DNA from: Tubiluchus corallicola | Taxonomy: Eukaryota; Priapulida; Priapulimorpha; Priapulimorphida; Tubiluchidae | DNA length: 56,961 bases | Direction of reading: 5' to 3' | Assembly (NCBI GenBank): GCA_030141605.1 | Contig: JAQGDQ010000564.1 | Span: 1-56,961 of the forward strand | Shown here: one piece after another, positions 1-53,440 of the stretch | Layout: the number at the start of each line of letters is the position of its first letter | Position numbering within the stretch: the first letter of the stretch is position 1 | Made by a program: the position numbers and the translations under genes | Notes under the pieces: generated by a model | What the model was told of the DNA's origin: nothing | The model's input: the letters and a program-made list of their open reading frames with translations, nothing else | Database searches by the model: none

Positions 1-555
1 AACAATACTGTTTTTAATTTGAAAACATTTTAAGCTGTATGCCAAAGTTTTGATGCAGACTGTACAGCAGACCATTGTTCTCCAGATTAAAGGAAAACAA
101 TACTGTTTTTAATTAGAAAACATTTTCAGCTGTAAGCGAAAGTTTTGATGCAGACTGAACAGCAAACCATTGTTCTTCAGATTAAAGGAAAACAATACTG
201 TTTTTAATTAGAAAACATTTTCAGCTGTATGCCAAAGTTTTGATGCAGACTGTACAGCAGACCATTGTTCTCCAGATTAAAGGAAAACAATACTGTTTTT
301 AATTTGAAAACATTTTAAGCTGTATGCCAAAGTTTTGATGCAGACTGTACAGCAGACCATTGTTCTCCAGATTAAAGGAAAACAATACTGTTTTTAATTT
401 GAAAACATTTTCAGCTGTATGCCAAAGTTTTGATGCAGACTGTACAGCAGACTATTGTTCTCCAGATTAAAGGAAAACAATACTGTTTTTAATTTGAAAA
501 CATTTTCAGCTGTATGCCAAAGTTTTGATGCAGACTGTACAGCAGAATATTGTTC
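1..555. repeat. 95-bp minisatellite, about 6 copies
   Basis: AACAATACTG recurs at 1, 96, 191, 286, 381 and 476, an exact 95-bp period with few substitutions. It lies in the intron after exon 14 and may continue beyond the left edge. Confidence 0.95.
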
Positions 556-607
556 CTAAGATATTCAAGATCATAAACACTTGATACGCTGTGATCTGAA
601 AACGTAC

Positions 608-42047
<41,440 letters not shown>

Positions 42048-42117
42048 TGTTGCCGTTGCCGTTTATGTTGCCTAGAATAAAAGTATCAATCGTTATAATA
42101 TGCAGCATTTAAGCATT

Positions 42118-42829
42118 GTTTCTACACAATTACCATTGTCATGAGCATCGATATCTTTACAGTTGTCATGAGCATCGATATCTTTATCATAGTCATGAGC
42201 ATCGATATCTTTACCATTGTCATGAACATCAATATCTTAACCATTGTCATGAGCATCGATATCTTTACCAATGTCATGAGCATCGATATCTTTACCATTG
42301 TCATGAGCATCATATCTTTACCATTGTCTGAGCATCGATATCTTTACCATTGTCTTGAGCATCGATATCTTTACCATTGTCATGAGCATCGATATCTTTA
42401 CCAATGTCATGAGCATCGATATCTTTACCATTGTCATGAGCATCGATATCTTTACCATTGTCTTGAGCATCGATATCTTTACCATTGTCATGAGCATCGA
42501 TATCTTTACCATTGTCATGAGCATCGATATCTTTACCAATGTCATGAGCATCGATATCTTTACCATTGTCATGAGCATCAATATCTTTACCATTGTCATG
42601 AGCATCGATATCTTTACCATTGTCTTGAGCATCGATATCTTTACCATTGTCATGAGCATCGATATCTTTACCAATGTCATGAGCATCGATATCTTTACCA
42701 TTGTCATGAGCATCGATATCTTTACCATTGTCGTGAGCATCGATATCTTTACCATTGTCTTGAGCATCGATATCTTTACCATTGTCATGAGCACCGATAT
42801 CTTTACAATTGTCATGAGCATTGATATCT
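42118..42829. repeat. 27-bp minisatellite upstream of exon 1, about 26 copies
   Basis: Unit CATGAGCATCGATATCTTTACCATTGT, given as CATGAGCATC + GATATCTTTA + CCATTGT; period exactly 27. As a multiple of 3 it keeps frames open on both strands (HEHRYLYHC and MLMTMVKIS repeats), which I treat as noncoding because the array lies in the 5' intron. Linker variants (TCTTGAG, CAATGT) recur every few units, suggesting higher-order duplication. Confidence 0.95.
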
Positions 42830-42833
42830 TTAA

Positions 42834-43354
42834 AGGAAAGGACAAGTCACTTAGCGTGTTGAATTTACTTTAGTGTTATCACTTAAACTTAGAAAAATAT
42901 CACAAAGAAATTTTGAAAAAACTGTCTATACAGCATAAAGTTAATTTATGCTGTCACTGTATGGAAATTTTCAGGTGTGATGGTAGCCGCCATTCACTTG
43001 AAGGTCATGCAAGACGTAGTTGGTGGACTGCGTGAATCCTGGCTTTCCGTGAACATTTGCTGCTTAAACTAATTCAAACGTATGGTATTTTTCATGTAAA
43101 ATTGTCACACAATTGGCAGCAACCTGCTGTAGGAATTTTTTTGTAAAAACTTATACTTTTGACGGAAACTGGCAGTGCGCTGCTATTGTTTAGCCAATGA
43201 ATGACGTCATTGGAGGAAGAGTAAGCGTTGAAAATGGAAACCCCCAAGTGTGAAACGATTGCCGCTTTAAAGTGATTCTACCTATGTACACGAGGCGCTT
43301 ATCACAATTTTAGTACTAAATCCTTCTAGGAACATTTTGCGGTTAGCTTTTCCT
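42834..43354 (+). mobile_element. TTAA element family H, complete copy
   Basis: Begins AGGAAAGGACAAGTCACTTAG after TTAA (42830-42833) and ends GGTTAGCTTTTCCT before TTAA (43355-43358). It contains TGACGTCA (43202-43209) within CCAATGAATGACGTCATTGG. The TTAA duplication and short inverted ends fit a piggyBac-type nonautonomous element. It is inserted at the very edge of the 27-bp array. Confidence 0.85.
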
Positions 43355-43359
43355 TTAAC

Positions 43360-43945
43360 ATGCGTTCATATCATTAGCATAATTAGAAACACATGTGCTG
43401 TATGAAGGTATGCGCTCGTTTATGACACGTTATAAGCCTCTTAAGCAGTTGAATCAACAAAGAGATAAGATTCCGGTCTAGCAGAGTTATGTAAGCAATG
43501 GCTAATTCTCAAGTCAAACAAAACTCTCCAGTGTCTGAGCCCTTCGGACCACAACAGATCTGCGTTGCTTTGCCAGAACGAATGAACGACTCCGACCGTT
43601 ACACCTCACACCGCGAAGGCGATCATGCGACCCCTGGGAGACTAACAACACAACTGCTGGGTTGTTTTAATTCAAGAAGTCTGAACAAACAATCAAACTG
43701 ACGACTCCCCCAGAGACAGTCTCAGCTGAAGAAATCAACCTAGTCGCAAAGAGTTAAGATTTAGAAAGAGGATGGGCGTTTGGGCGAGGCAATAAAAAAC
43801 AGGGCGGGTAGTTCTTGCAAATAGTGATGTGCGTAATCAGTAACTACCCATTTTTGACTCATACTTCACTGACCACACTACAATTTCTCCAATGAAAATT
43901 TTGACAAGTCAAAAAACAGAAACTTTGTATTGATAGGAGAGTTTC
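43360..43945. other. flanking sequence upstream of exon 1, nothing recognised
   Basis: Small open frame at 43498-43701 lacks any domain or splice context; not called. Confidence 0.4.
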
Positions 43946-44213
43946 CGGGTAAAGCGGCGTTTACTGGACATCCGTAATGCGTTACTGCGCAAAAATCACT
44001 TAATACTGTTTTCAAAGATTTCGTTTATATTAGACCTGCGTAAGTTTTTCTGCAGCTATTTCATACTGATTTTTTCCTACGCCAGTATTCCGCAGGTGTA
44101 TAACGCATTCCGGATATCTGGTAAACGCGTTTACGTAGCATTCGGTTGCGTAAGCGTTTTCACCTGCGGAAAAGCTGCAGAAAAAATCAATAGGAATAGC
44201 TACAGAATAAAAA
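43946..44213. mobile_element. inverted-repeat element fragment beside repeat J
   Basis: GTAAGTTTTTCTGCAGCTATTTC faces GAAAAGCTGCAGAAAAAATC, and GGTGTATAACGC faces GCGTAAGCGTTTTCACC. Nested inverted repeats suggest a DNA-transposon remnant; ends are unresolved. Confidence 0.5.
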
Positions 44214-44900
44214 TACATACGCATACGCATGCGCACGCTGCGTAAATGCCACTTCACACCTGTTTACAAGGTCCATGCAGAGGAATTTCAACGCGCGCAC
44301 TGCATAAACGAGTGCACTGAAAACAGTATAAATCGATTTGATCTATTCCGCACTCCGCACGCCAAATGCATACGCACACGCACGCTACGTAAATGGCACT
44401 TCATACCTGTTTACAAGGTCCATGCAGAGGAATCTTCAACGCGCACACTGTATAAACGAGCGCGCTGAAAACAGTATAACCAATTTGATCCATTCCGCAC
44501 TCCGCACCCCAAACGCATACGCATACGCACGCTACGTAAATGCCACTTCATACCTGTTTACAAGGTCCATGCAGAGGAATCTTCAACGCGCACACTGTAT
44601 AAACGAGTGCACTGAAAACAATATGAACCGATTTGATCTATTCTGCACTCCGCACCCCAAACGCATACGCATACGCACGCTACGTAAATGCCACTTCACA
44701 CCTGTTTACTAGGTCTATGCAGAGGAAACTTCAACGCGCACATTGCATAAACGAGCGCACTGAAAACAATATAAACCAATTTGATCTATTCCGCACTCCG
44801 CACCACAAACGCATACGCATGCGCACGCTACGTAAATACAACTTCACACCTTTTTACAAGGTCCATGCAGAGGAATCTTCAACGCGCACACTATTTCGTT
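44214..44900. repeat. 147-bp tandem repeat J, about 5 copies
   Basis: GTCCATGCAGAGG or its close variant at 44271, 44418, 44565, 44713 and 44861, spacing 147-148 bp. The unit includes ACGCATACGCATACGCACGC, GTTTACAAGGTCCATGCAG and GATTTGATCTATTCCGCAC. Frames within it are artefacts. It is relatively CpG-rich. Confidence 0.95.
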
Positions 44901-45239
44901 CATTACTTTCGATAATTGACAGCCTGACGTCATCAAAGATAATTACAATATTCTGCTACTGCTGGGTTACCACAATTTTCGCCAAAACCTAAACCTACAA
45001 CGAAACTACTGTACCTGCTAAATAAGCACATTCTGAAATAAATTAAGGTTGTCACAGGTGTAACATTACTGTAATCAACTCAATACTAAATTGTTAATCA
45101 GCGCCCCCGGTATGTAATTTTACCTGGATTCATAACAATTATTCTCTCAATCAAGTGAATGAAGGGTTATACCAATGTCGTTTGTCAAACACGTGTTGCC
45201 AGGTGTAAAATGTAGGTGAAACGAATTGAAAAATATTTT

Positions 45240-46110
45240 GAGAAGTTCTTAGAGTGGCTGAATTTAATTTACTTTTTTTATTTCTCGCATCATCGCTTTT
45301 AAGATGTTAACAAAAATCATCTTCCCTTTCAGAAGATAATGAAATCATAGAAAATTTATTGCCAAGCTATTTATGTGCTGAGTTTTGATAACTGCCTGTG
45401 GTGTGACAGTCGAATCTATTACATCAGATCTATCAAAGGATGCGGATTATTAAATCCACCACCTCGTTTTACTCATTAATGACGTGTAGTCAGGTGTAAA
45501 AAGTAGGTAAGAAGTAAAACAAAGCTTAAAAAATGTATTTCAAACGAAACTAAAAACTGTTTGACTGCCTAAATTTAATTTACTTCTGTTTTATTTCGCG
45601 CATCATCGCTTTTAAGATGTGCGGCGAACAAAAATTATCTTCCCTTTTCAGAATATTGATGATGAAGAATTTAACAAACAAATTATTGGAGCGCTATTTA
45701 TACGATGCGTTTTGATAACTGCTTGTGGTGTGACAGCAGAATCTATTACATCAAAGGACATTGAATGCGTGAAACTATTAGATCTCACACGCCGTTTTAC
45801 TCGCTAAAAACGTGTAGCCAACTGTAAAAAGAGACAGATTTGATTTTTAAAAAAACGTTTTAAGCAAAACTGTAAAAGTTGTTACAATGATTGAGTTTAA
45901 TTTAATTTTGTTTTTTCCCGCATCATCACTTTTAAGATGTTTGACGAACAAAAACTGCGTTTATATAGAACAAGAAACATAGACAATTTATTATTACGCC
46001 ATTTGTAAAGTCCATCTTCATAACTGCTTGTGGTGTGACAGCAGATACCTACCAGTACGTCAAATGCCTCAAAGGATATTGGGCGAATAAAAACATTAAA
46101 CTCCCACATC
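45240..46110. repeat. three degenerate tandem copies of a roughly 315-bp unit
   Basis: CGCATCATCGCTTTTAAGATGT, TTTTGATAACTGC-TGTGGTGTGACAG and CGTTTTACTC recur in order near 45.28-45.52, 45.59-45.83 and 45.91-46.08 kb. Confidence 0.8.
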
Positions 46111-46185
46111 AAATTTAGCATTAACAATAAATATAACCAACAATATAAACAAGCCTATGAGTGTAAATAAACACGATTTTTATAC

Positions 46186-46680
46186 AAACAAGTAAAATAA
46201 ATAAAGTTTACAAAAATACACTTAATGGAAGACAGGATGACAAGTTTTTCATATACTATCCCATTTTCAAGTCCAAAAGTATACATTTTATCCATAATTA
46301 ATACTGCAAAAGCGTTTCTGATAATGAAATAATAGATTAAAATCTTAATTAACATCGGGCGAGCCCAACTATTGATGACATCACAAACTAACGTAATTTT
46401 CAACAGCAAAAACATTCCATGAACGTGTTGCACGTTTTTGTGAAAGTGAAAATCGAGGTACAGTGTTACTGTAAGGTATTCAGTGTGTTGTACTAAAACT
46501 AGGCAAGTTTTAAGATAAAAATTCAAATTTAAAATTGACCACTGTACTCACTATCATGAGCTGTCAAACGTGTGTAGTTCGTCACAAACTAACACGTCTG
46601 AACTGAGACGTACAGCACCTGTTTTTGTGTATTGCAATGCAGTGCGTTTCCGAAATGCAGGCGCTAGTACCCGTCTAACG
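46186..46680 (-). mobile_element. repeat family I, copy 4 (near complete)
   Basis: Reverse partner of 35072-35560, with frame 46155-46526 reading LKTCLVLVQHTEYLTV as in copy 3 (LKTCLVLVQHTEYLTVALYF). This could be residual coding sequence or simple nucleotide identity. No recognised domain. Confidence 0.7.
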
Positions 46681-46689
46681 ATCAGTGCG

Positions 46690-47490
46690 TGAGTTTAAAT
46701 TTACAAGTTTCATACATCGTTACTACCGATGCAAGCCCTGCATGCAAACACGCAGGATGTAAGTGGCATGAAATTTCAATGCGAATTTCCAAGCTTTATG
46801 TAAGAAGAGGGGTTTTCTTGTGTTTCAAGCGACGTCAACCGTGGTCAGATCCTGCTATCGCTACAAGCATCTACATTTGACCACTGGACAGTATAACAAT
46901 AGCCACACAATTTGGTATTCACCAGCGTAGATAAAAGTGTTTTTGTTTTCTTTGCAATTTATCACGCACAAACGTGCAAAAATAAACATTTCTCTTCTGA
47001 AATTTGTTGCTTGACCAATGACCAGTAGTGAAAATGCACTCACTTCTCTACTGTACCCCAGCGTCCAGTCTATCTCAGACAACCACAACAAGCCACCACC
47101 ACAAACAAACACGATCATTAAATTTCCTGAATGCAGACAGAGAGATTTGTTATTGATTACACACACACATGCAAACACAAGTCAGACAAACGGGCGTTAA
47201 TGGGGCATCCCCGTCAGGCCTCATAAACATCCCCGTCAGGCCTCATAAAGCATGAAAAAACTCATTTTTCAAATGACAGCAGTTGACAAGAACGTAAGTA
47301 TTGATCAACGTGACCCAGATTTGTGCAGCGCAGCCAAGCGGGATAATGCGTAATTAATTAAAGCCCAGGCCTCGCATTAATTCATCTAAAGTTATCATTA
47401 CGTTAATGTGGTTAAAAATAGAACATTGTACAGCGTCGTTGTTCTCGTGGTTGCTGTAAAGATCGGTAAGCGGGGAATTCAACAAACAGC
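46690..47490. other. upstream region, no gene; small 24-bp duplication
   Basis: CATCCCCGTCAGGCCTCATAAA is directly duplicated at about 47203-47250. Otherwise nothing recognised. Confidence 0.45.
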
Positions 47491-47539
47491 AAAGGAAAGG
47501 ACAGGCCACTTAGTATGTACTTTGTATTGTAGTTTTGTA

Positions 47540-47604
47540 GTTTTACATATTTTAGAGCATTCTTTATTCTGAACGAATGTTTACACAATCGTCCGTGTTT
47601 TGCT
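47540..47604 (+). mobile_element. TTAA element family G, end fragment beside the SINE
   Basis: TTTTAGAGCATTCTTTATTCTG and GTTTACACAATCGTCCGTG match the family G terminus, ending at TTAA (47605-47608). A family H-like AAGGAAAGGACAGGCCACTTAG lies at 47497-47518. Confidence 0.55.
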
Positions 47605-47619
47605 TTAAGAAACCAACGA

Positions 47620-48168
47620 TTGTTGTTGTTGGCATCCTTCTGTCTCGGAAGACAATGGAGTGTGCGCCAAGAGAGTCAGTTATTGATCACATTGATGGAG
47701 CTGCAGCGTCGACTGTGCCTGAGCAGTGTGATCCTTGAAGTTCTCCAGGGCGCACGCCTGGGCAAGGTGTATGGAGATCCTGAGTTGCCCAGACTGCAGG
47801 AACCCCTCTCTTCCTCTCTGGTGTAGTCCAAAGGAAAGCGGAGCGATACGTTTGGCACCAGGTCGGCTGCAGGAGCTGCCGGAGTCAGTGAGCATGCTGC
47901 ACTGGTCCGCCTTCGGGGCTCCACTCCTGATTTGGAAGGTTTACTCTTCTACACATGGCCGTTGGGTCACTTGACCTCCTCCGCCCTCTAGCCGTTGGCT
48001 GCTTGTGCAGCTCCTCCGCCTAATGTCGAGATGAGTGTGGGCATCCCACAAGCCTACAGCACCTGGTATTCCTAGGTGGTCACCCATCCAAGCACAACCT
48101 GACTCTACGTTGTTTTACTTCGGTGATCAGACGAGAACCGGTGTTTTCAACGTGATATGGCCGTAGCC
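47620..48168 (-). mobile_element. 5S rRNA-derived SINE (SINE3-type), copy 2
   Basis: Minus-strand copy, better preserved: GGCTACGGCCATATCACG start, GTGCTTGGATGGGTGACC and CACCTAGGAATACCAGGTGC then TGTAGGCTT. It has the same body as copy 1 and ends GGATGCCAACAACAACAA, a 3' CAA-type tail. Open frames in it (47620-47826 and others) are not genes. Confidence 0.88.
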
Positions 48169-48169
48169 A

Positions 48170-50495
48170 TGTTCTAAATATTCTATTATAAAATCACTGA
48201 GTTTGATGGCACTGATGTATAATTTACAATAAATTTGCAAATCCCAATCATTGTTGTTCTTAAACTGTACGCTGAGTTTCAAACGCAAGAGTACTTTAAA
48301 ACTTCTATTATTTTCTCATTTATTATCATATATGTAGAAGATGGCTTATCATAAGCATAGCATATCGACAATACCACAAATTCCATATTCCTAAGTGCAG
48401 AACAAACGCTATGAAACATTCTGTCATGTATAATGATGCTGTAATGTGCAATTAAAATGTGCAAAACTTGTGATAAGCAAACCGTTGTGAATGGTGCACA
48501 TCTCGATTAAACTGCATGTATACATTAACCCATGAATCATTATAATATACGTTCTTACAGTACGAAAGAAATAGCATAGTTTTAACATCTTTTGAACAAG
48601 AGTTGATTTAAGTTAATAACATATTAGATCTACCGATTAGCAAACGGTTCTGATGATTTGTGTCTAAATCATTAGAAAGATCATTAGATTAGAAGATCAT
48701 TACAATAAGTCATGTATTGCACATTACACATTTACAATAGTTTCACGTACAATATATAATGAAAGGGCCTACAAAGAACATAATACAAATAAGTTTTTAT
48801 TGTTTCTGCACAAGAAAAGCCTCAAACACTGTTCACCTATATGCAAATGTAAATGTGTTGAGAGCAATCAAAAAGCAGGGCTTGTTAGATTTTGCCGCAC
48901 TGTGAAAGAAAAAAAGTTATGGAAATAATCTGAAAATTTAAAGTGAATCGTGTGATAAAAAAAACATTAGTGTTTAAGATGGAATGATGTAATGAATGAA
49001 GCTCATATATGAAATGATGTAAAAGATAGAAAGATTATTATTTGTTACAAGACTATAATTCACCAATTGGTTCCTACTTTCTTGCTAAAGGAATAGTTCC
49101 CAATGGAAACGTTGTCACTGTTTCCGACTTAACCCTGGTATGAACGCGCCTTTAGCTCTGTTATTGTGCGTTACGGAAGTGTGTGTTGCCGTTCATAATA
49201 GGATTACACGCCTAGCCAAGGGTTCTGTACATCTGAGATGGCATTTATAATTACCAGCCAGGCTTGAGTAAACTAACAATGTAATGCATACCACAGAATT
49301 AAACACAGGTCGGTACACCCGCGATTTGAGTTGTCAGTCTCTGTAGAGTTGCAATAACAAATAATGAGACACCCCCGCGCTAGAAGATACGAAAACACAG
49401 ACGGATGTCTGGTGTGAACGTTTTACGGCTAAGCTTTATGGCAAAATTAAAGCGTTCACATGCATAGATGATTTGGACACGTTTGTTTAAATGTAGCTAA
49501 ATTTAGTTCGTTCACATGTCACAAAATGACAACGAGTTTGCATCACACGCCAGTACCCGTGATACGTGGTGTAGTGTGAACGTAGCACTAGAAAAAAAAG
49601 ATTAGAAATCTTGTACAACAGCGAACAACACAAATTCTGTTTTAATTGATGTGAAAAGCCGAGACGCAAGCCCATTAATTAGTAACGTTCTACTTCTGGC
49701 ACTGACTAGAAGGGTACGAAACTGTGTGAACGCGACTTTATGTTCAAAACACAAGCGCGTCAGTCGGTTTTTGGCAATAATGTAAATGCTAGTTCACAAT
49801 CACAGAATTTGCCTGTAATGTTCACGTTTTGAGAACTTTTGTATACACACAAGCACTACGATCGTATACAATTTGAGAGGCATACAACCAGAGATTGTAA
49901 TATCCACACAAACAGTACGGTAGCTTACAATTTGAGATACATACAACCAGAGATTGTAGTGGACAAACAATACACTAGCTTACATTTAGATTGTAATATC
50001 CGCTAAACTTAAACGCTACAGACACGACGAAGTTTAATACGAATCTTATTCAGATAATAATCACGATTTCTTTCAAAAACTACAAATGTAATGATAAAAT
50101 ACGCTTGTTAACAGCAAATAATGAAATTTCTTACACACGCTCTTACTCTGCTCACTTTAATGAACCAATCTCAGCACTCATCTCAACTACTATCACTTCT
50201 CACTCGTCGGTTTGCATGCATAAATTGTGTAAATGACTTACATCGATATTGGATCACGCATCGCAGAGCCTGGGACGTGATTCATCTGAGATTACAATAG
50301 AAATTCCGCGCCGTTTTCATATCTCACGAGCTATCTCAACCGACGCAGAGTCCAGAACAAACACCCTCCCACCCACATGTTAGACTTCATTCATATCATA
50401 GCAGATAGAATTCACTCTTTCATGAGTGGGCTTTCTGACAACGGTTGAATTGGCTCTTGCTCATAATGGCTGATAGATGGTAGTGAAATGGAATT
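48170..50495. other. upstream region, no gene recognised
   Basis: AT-rich. A loose duplication near 49850-49990 (TACAATTTGAGA-GCATACAACCAGAGATTGTA) is visible. No coding exon found on either strand. Confidence 0.45.
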
Positions 50496-50499
50496 TAGT

Positions 50500-50797
50500 T
50501 CTATAATATGCGATGCCTTTACGTACAGTAGTTGAAAGATTTCAGTGTTTTCACGGTGTAACTGAGAAACATGTTAATGTTCCAAGTTCTAAGATCTATA
50601 GTTCAAATCCAGACAGGTGCAAAATTTGTCTACATTTTTCTTTCGGCCATAATGTGCGATGCTTGTACGTATAGTAGTTGAACGATTTCAGTGTTTTCAC
50701 GGTGTAGCTGACAAAGCTGTTAATCTTTCAAGTTCTAAGATCTATAGTTCAAATCCAGACAGGTGCAAAATTTGTCTACATTTTTCTTTCGGCCATA
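50500..50797 (+). repeat. 146-bp tandem duplication with tRNA-like box B
   Basis: Two copies (about 50500-50646 and 50647-50792) of GCGATGC-TTACGTA, CACGGTGTAGCTGACAAAGC and AGTTCTAAGATCTATAGTTC then AAATCCAGACAGG. ATAGTTCAAATCC fits Pol III box B and GTAGCTGACAAAGC is box A-like, so a tRNA-derived SINE head duplicated in tandem is possible. Confidence 0.5.
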
Positions 50798-50842
50798 ACT
50801 TAATAATTATTGTTTCACGAGTAGCAGTAATTGACTCTCTTA

Positions 50843-50844
<2 letters not shown>

Positions 50845-50879
<35 letters not shown>

Positions 50880-51102
50880 CGTGCGTGCGTGTTTGTGAGT
50901 GTGTGTGAGTGAGTGTGTGTGTGTGTGTGCGCGTGTGTGTGTGCGTGTGTATGTGCGTGTGTACGTGCGCGTGTACGTGTCTGTGTGTTTGTACGTGTCT
51001 GTGTGCGTGTCTACGTGTCTGTGTGCGTGCGCGTGTCTGTGTGCGTGCGCGTGTATGTGTGCGTGCGCATGTATGTGTGTGCGTGTGTGTGTGTGCGTGT
51101 CC
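50845..51102. repeat. TG / GTGCGTG microsatellite
   Basis: About 255 bp of GT and GTGTGCGTGT variants. Cys/Val and His/Thr frames here are artefacts. Confidence 0.97.
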
Positions 51103-51329
51103 ACCTTATCGAAATCAGAAAAAAGTTGTATTTTAAAAATATTCCCTCCTTTTGCAGAAATGCCTGTAAGTGAAACTGTTTATGTTTATTAATGGATTAA
51201 ATGATATTGAGATGAGAACCTTGGTGATAAATTTTATATACGACATCGGTAAGAAAAGGGAAAAGAAACTTTAATTTTAACTTGCAGCCTACAAAAAGAA
51301 TTCTTACTTTTGTTGTTTCTTATGTGTTA

Positions 51330-51535
51330 TCATTGTGTTTTTATTGTTATTGTGCTTGTGTTATTTTTGTGATTTGTTAGTATTGTGCTTTAGCTATTAT
51401 TGTGCTTTTGTTAATATTGTGCTTTTGCTATTATTGTGCTTTTGCTATTATTGAGCTTTTGTTAATACTGTTTTTTGGTATCATTGTGCTTGTTTTATTA
51501 TTATTGTGCTTTTGTTAATAGTGTTTTTTTCGCAT
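51330..51535. repeat. degenerate ATTATTGTGCTTTTG repeat
   Basis: About 12 units of roughly 15 bp (TATTATTGTGCTTTT, TTAATATTGTGCTTT). Confidence 0.85.
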
Positions 51536-51899
51536 TATCGTCCCAACTACGTTTGAGCTGTGTACAGAATCAATGCTTTTTTCTCTACATGTTGTACGCT
51601 CAATAAACAATATTATATAAAATGCAAGTTTGTGTAGTGATAGAATTTCTAGTGTCGACAACCAGACCGTGCCTCTATGCCCCCAGTGTTGAGTTTGTCA
51701 TTCTAATATTTGCCTACTACCTGTATCACCGGTAGACCGTGGCGGAGTCGTGGCGACAACAAATAAACCGCCATCATAAAACTCCAGGCGCACACGTTTG
51801 AAAAATTTAAATGAGTTTAAATGACTTGGAGTTACAATCGCAGGCGGCCATTTCTTCATTTTGCTATACAACTGTACTGCAATTTGCAAAAAAAGTTAA

Positions 51900-52058
51900 A
51901 GGAAAACCGTTCGATTGTGTAAACATTAGTTCAAAAAAAAGTATGCTCAATAATATTGAAAACTGCAGTAGCTTTTGTTAAATCATAGTTTAAATTTAAT
52001 AATAATTATCTGGGATAGCTAAATTTTCTTAAACTTTCAAAGCTATGCGCAACTCAAA
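51900..52058 (-). mobile_element. TTAA element family G, fragment
   Basis: After TTAA (51896-51899): AGGAAAACCGTTCGATTGTG, then ACATTAGTTCAAAAAAAAGT and CTTTCAAAGCTATGCGC, matching 30574-30720. The rest is missing. Confidence 0.7.
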
Positions 52059-52933
52059 CTAAAAAATAATTGTTTGCATTTAGAAGCTACTGTACTTGTA
52101 AATACAGCGCCCTCTTTGTAGAAGTTTTTATTATTACGTTTAATGATATTAAAGTGACTTTCAACAAATACAGTCATTTGCCTTATGATTGCAGTGCTTG
52201 GCAAATGTGTCAAACAATTTGAACATTGCATATTTTAACGTTTTAATAAGGAAAATAATATATTCTTTTATGGAAACTTTTTTAATAAGCAAAATAATAT
52301 TTTTCATGACAAGAGTCAAAAACTGTAACAACAACTCATACGTCATGCAATTTTAAAATGTGATGTTTTAATAATGTATAAATTTTATAATAGATGGAGG
52401 CACGTTCTCTTCAGTTTAAAATCACTAATCTTTATGTTTTAATGTGTGTAAATTTTAGGTAAATTATTTTACCTAATGTAAATGCTATGTTTGTATATAC
52501 ATGTATTATGTGTTCTATGAAATTTTAGTTCAAAGTAAAATTTTTACTTACTAACGCATGTTTTACATTAGCATAAACACTAACCTACGCAGCAGTTTGT
52601 AATGATGAATGACATTCTCTGTCAAGCCATTAGTTTTCGAAAGTAAAAACTTTGCCACACATAACTTGAAGCTAAGTGTTTTAACCTGCAGTGAGAACAG
52701 GCTGTTTGTTAACTGTGGGAATGCCTAAATTGAGCATTTGCATTTCAAGAACATTAATCATTTTTTACACTTTCTAGAAAGAGACACCAAGAGCAACGTG
52801 ACTCTCTTCCCCGGGGCGTAAGACCACCGCATGCTATAAAATCATTGTATGCAAATGCATGTAAGGCGTACATGCATTGAACTAAACAACACTAGCTGCT
52901 CTAACATCACAAGTTGCATTGGACAATATTTAA

Positions 52934-53436
52934 AGGAAAGGTCAACCCTTCTAGGAGGTTAAACTTATTTCAATGTTTGCAAAAAATGTTAGAAAGATGT
53001 AGTAATAAAACTGCAATAAGCGCCTCGTGTAATTAGTAAAGTCATTTTAAAGTCGCGATCACTTCATGCTTTGACGCTCCCATTTTCAATGTCCATTCTT
53101 CTTCCAATGACGTCATCCGCCTTTACATGTTATAGATGGCTAATTTTTTTGTATTTTCACGTGAACATTAGGTAAACTGCACAAGTTTAAATTAGTTTAA
53201 GCTCTGCACGCTTACGGAAAGACACGAAGTCTCCCAGTTACGTCACAATCTTCAAGTGAATGGCGGCAACCACCACGCCTGAAAATTTCTATTCTGAAGT
53301 AGTATATTTTAAATTTATGCTTTATAGGCCGTTTTTTGTAAATTTCCTTTCTTTTCTATCTTTCTTTTTCTCTTTTTCTAAGTTTAAGTGATAAGAGTAA
53401 AATAAATCCATCATACTGAGTGAGTTGTTCTTTCCT
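52934..53436 (-). mobile_element. TTAA element family H, complete copy (reverse)
   Basis: AGGAAAGGTCAACCC after TTAA (52930-52933) and GTTGTTCTTTCCT before TTAA (53437-53440). CRE palindrome at 53108-53115. CCCATTTTCAATGTCCATTC and CGCCTGAAAATTTC match the other copies in reverse. Confidence 0.85.
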
Positions 53437-53440
53437 TTAA

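Noticed and set aside
42116-42873. Frames with HEHRYLYHC and MLMTMVKIS repeats as a possible histidine-rich or repeat protein
   Set aside because: The 27-bp unit is a multiple of 3 and opens frames on both strands equally. It lies in a 5' intron and shows no synonymous-site pattern.
43498-43701. 67-residue plus-strand frame
   Set aside because: No domain, no splice or promoter context, and a length expected by chance.
47620-47974. Overlapping small proteins on both strands near 47.6-47.97 kb
   Set aside because: They fall within the 5S-derived SINE; similar frames appear in the other copy only through nucleotide identity.
50742-51192. Cys/Val- or His/Thr-rich proteins
   Set aside because: Frames through the TG/GTGCGTG microsatellite.
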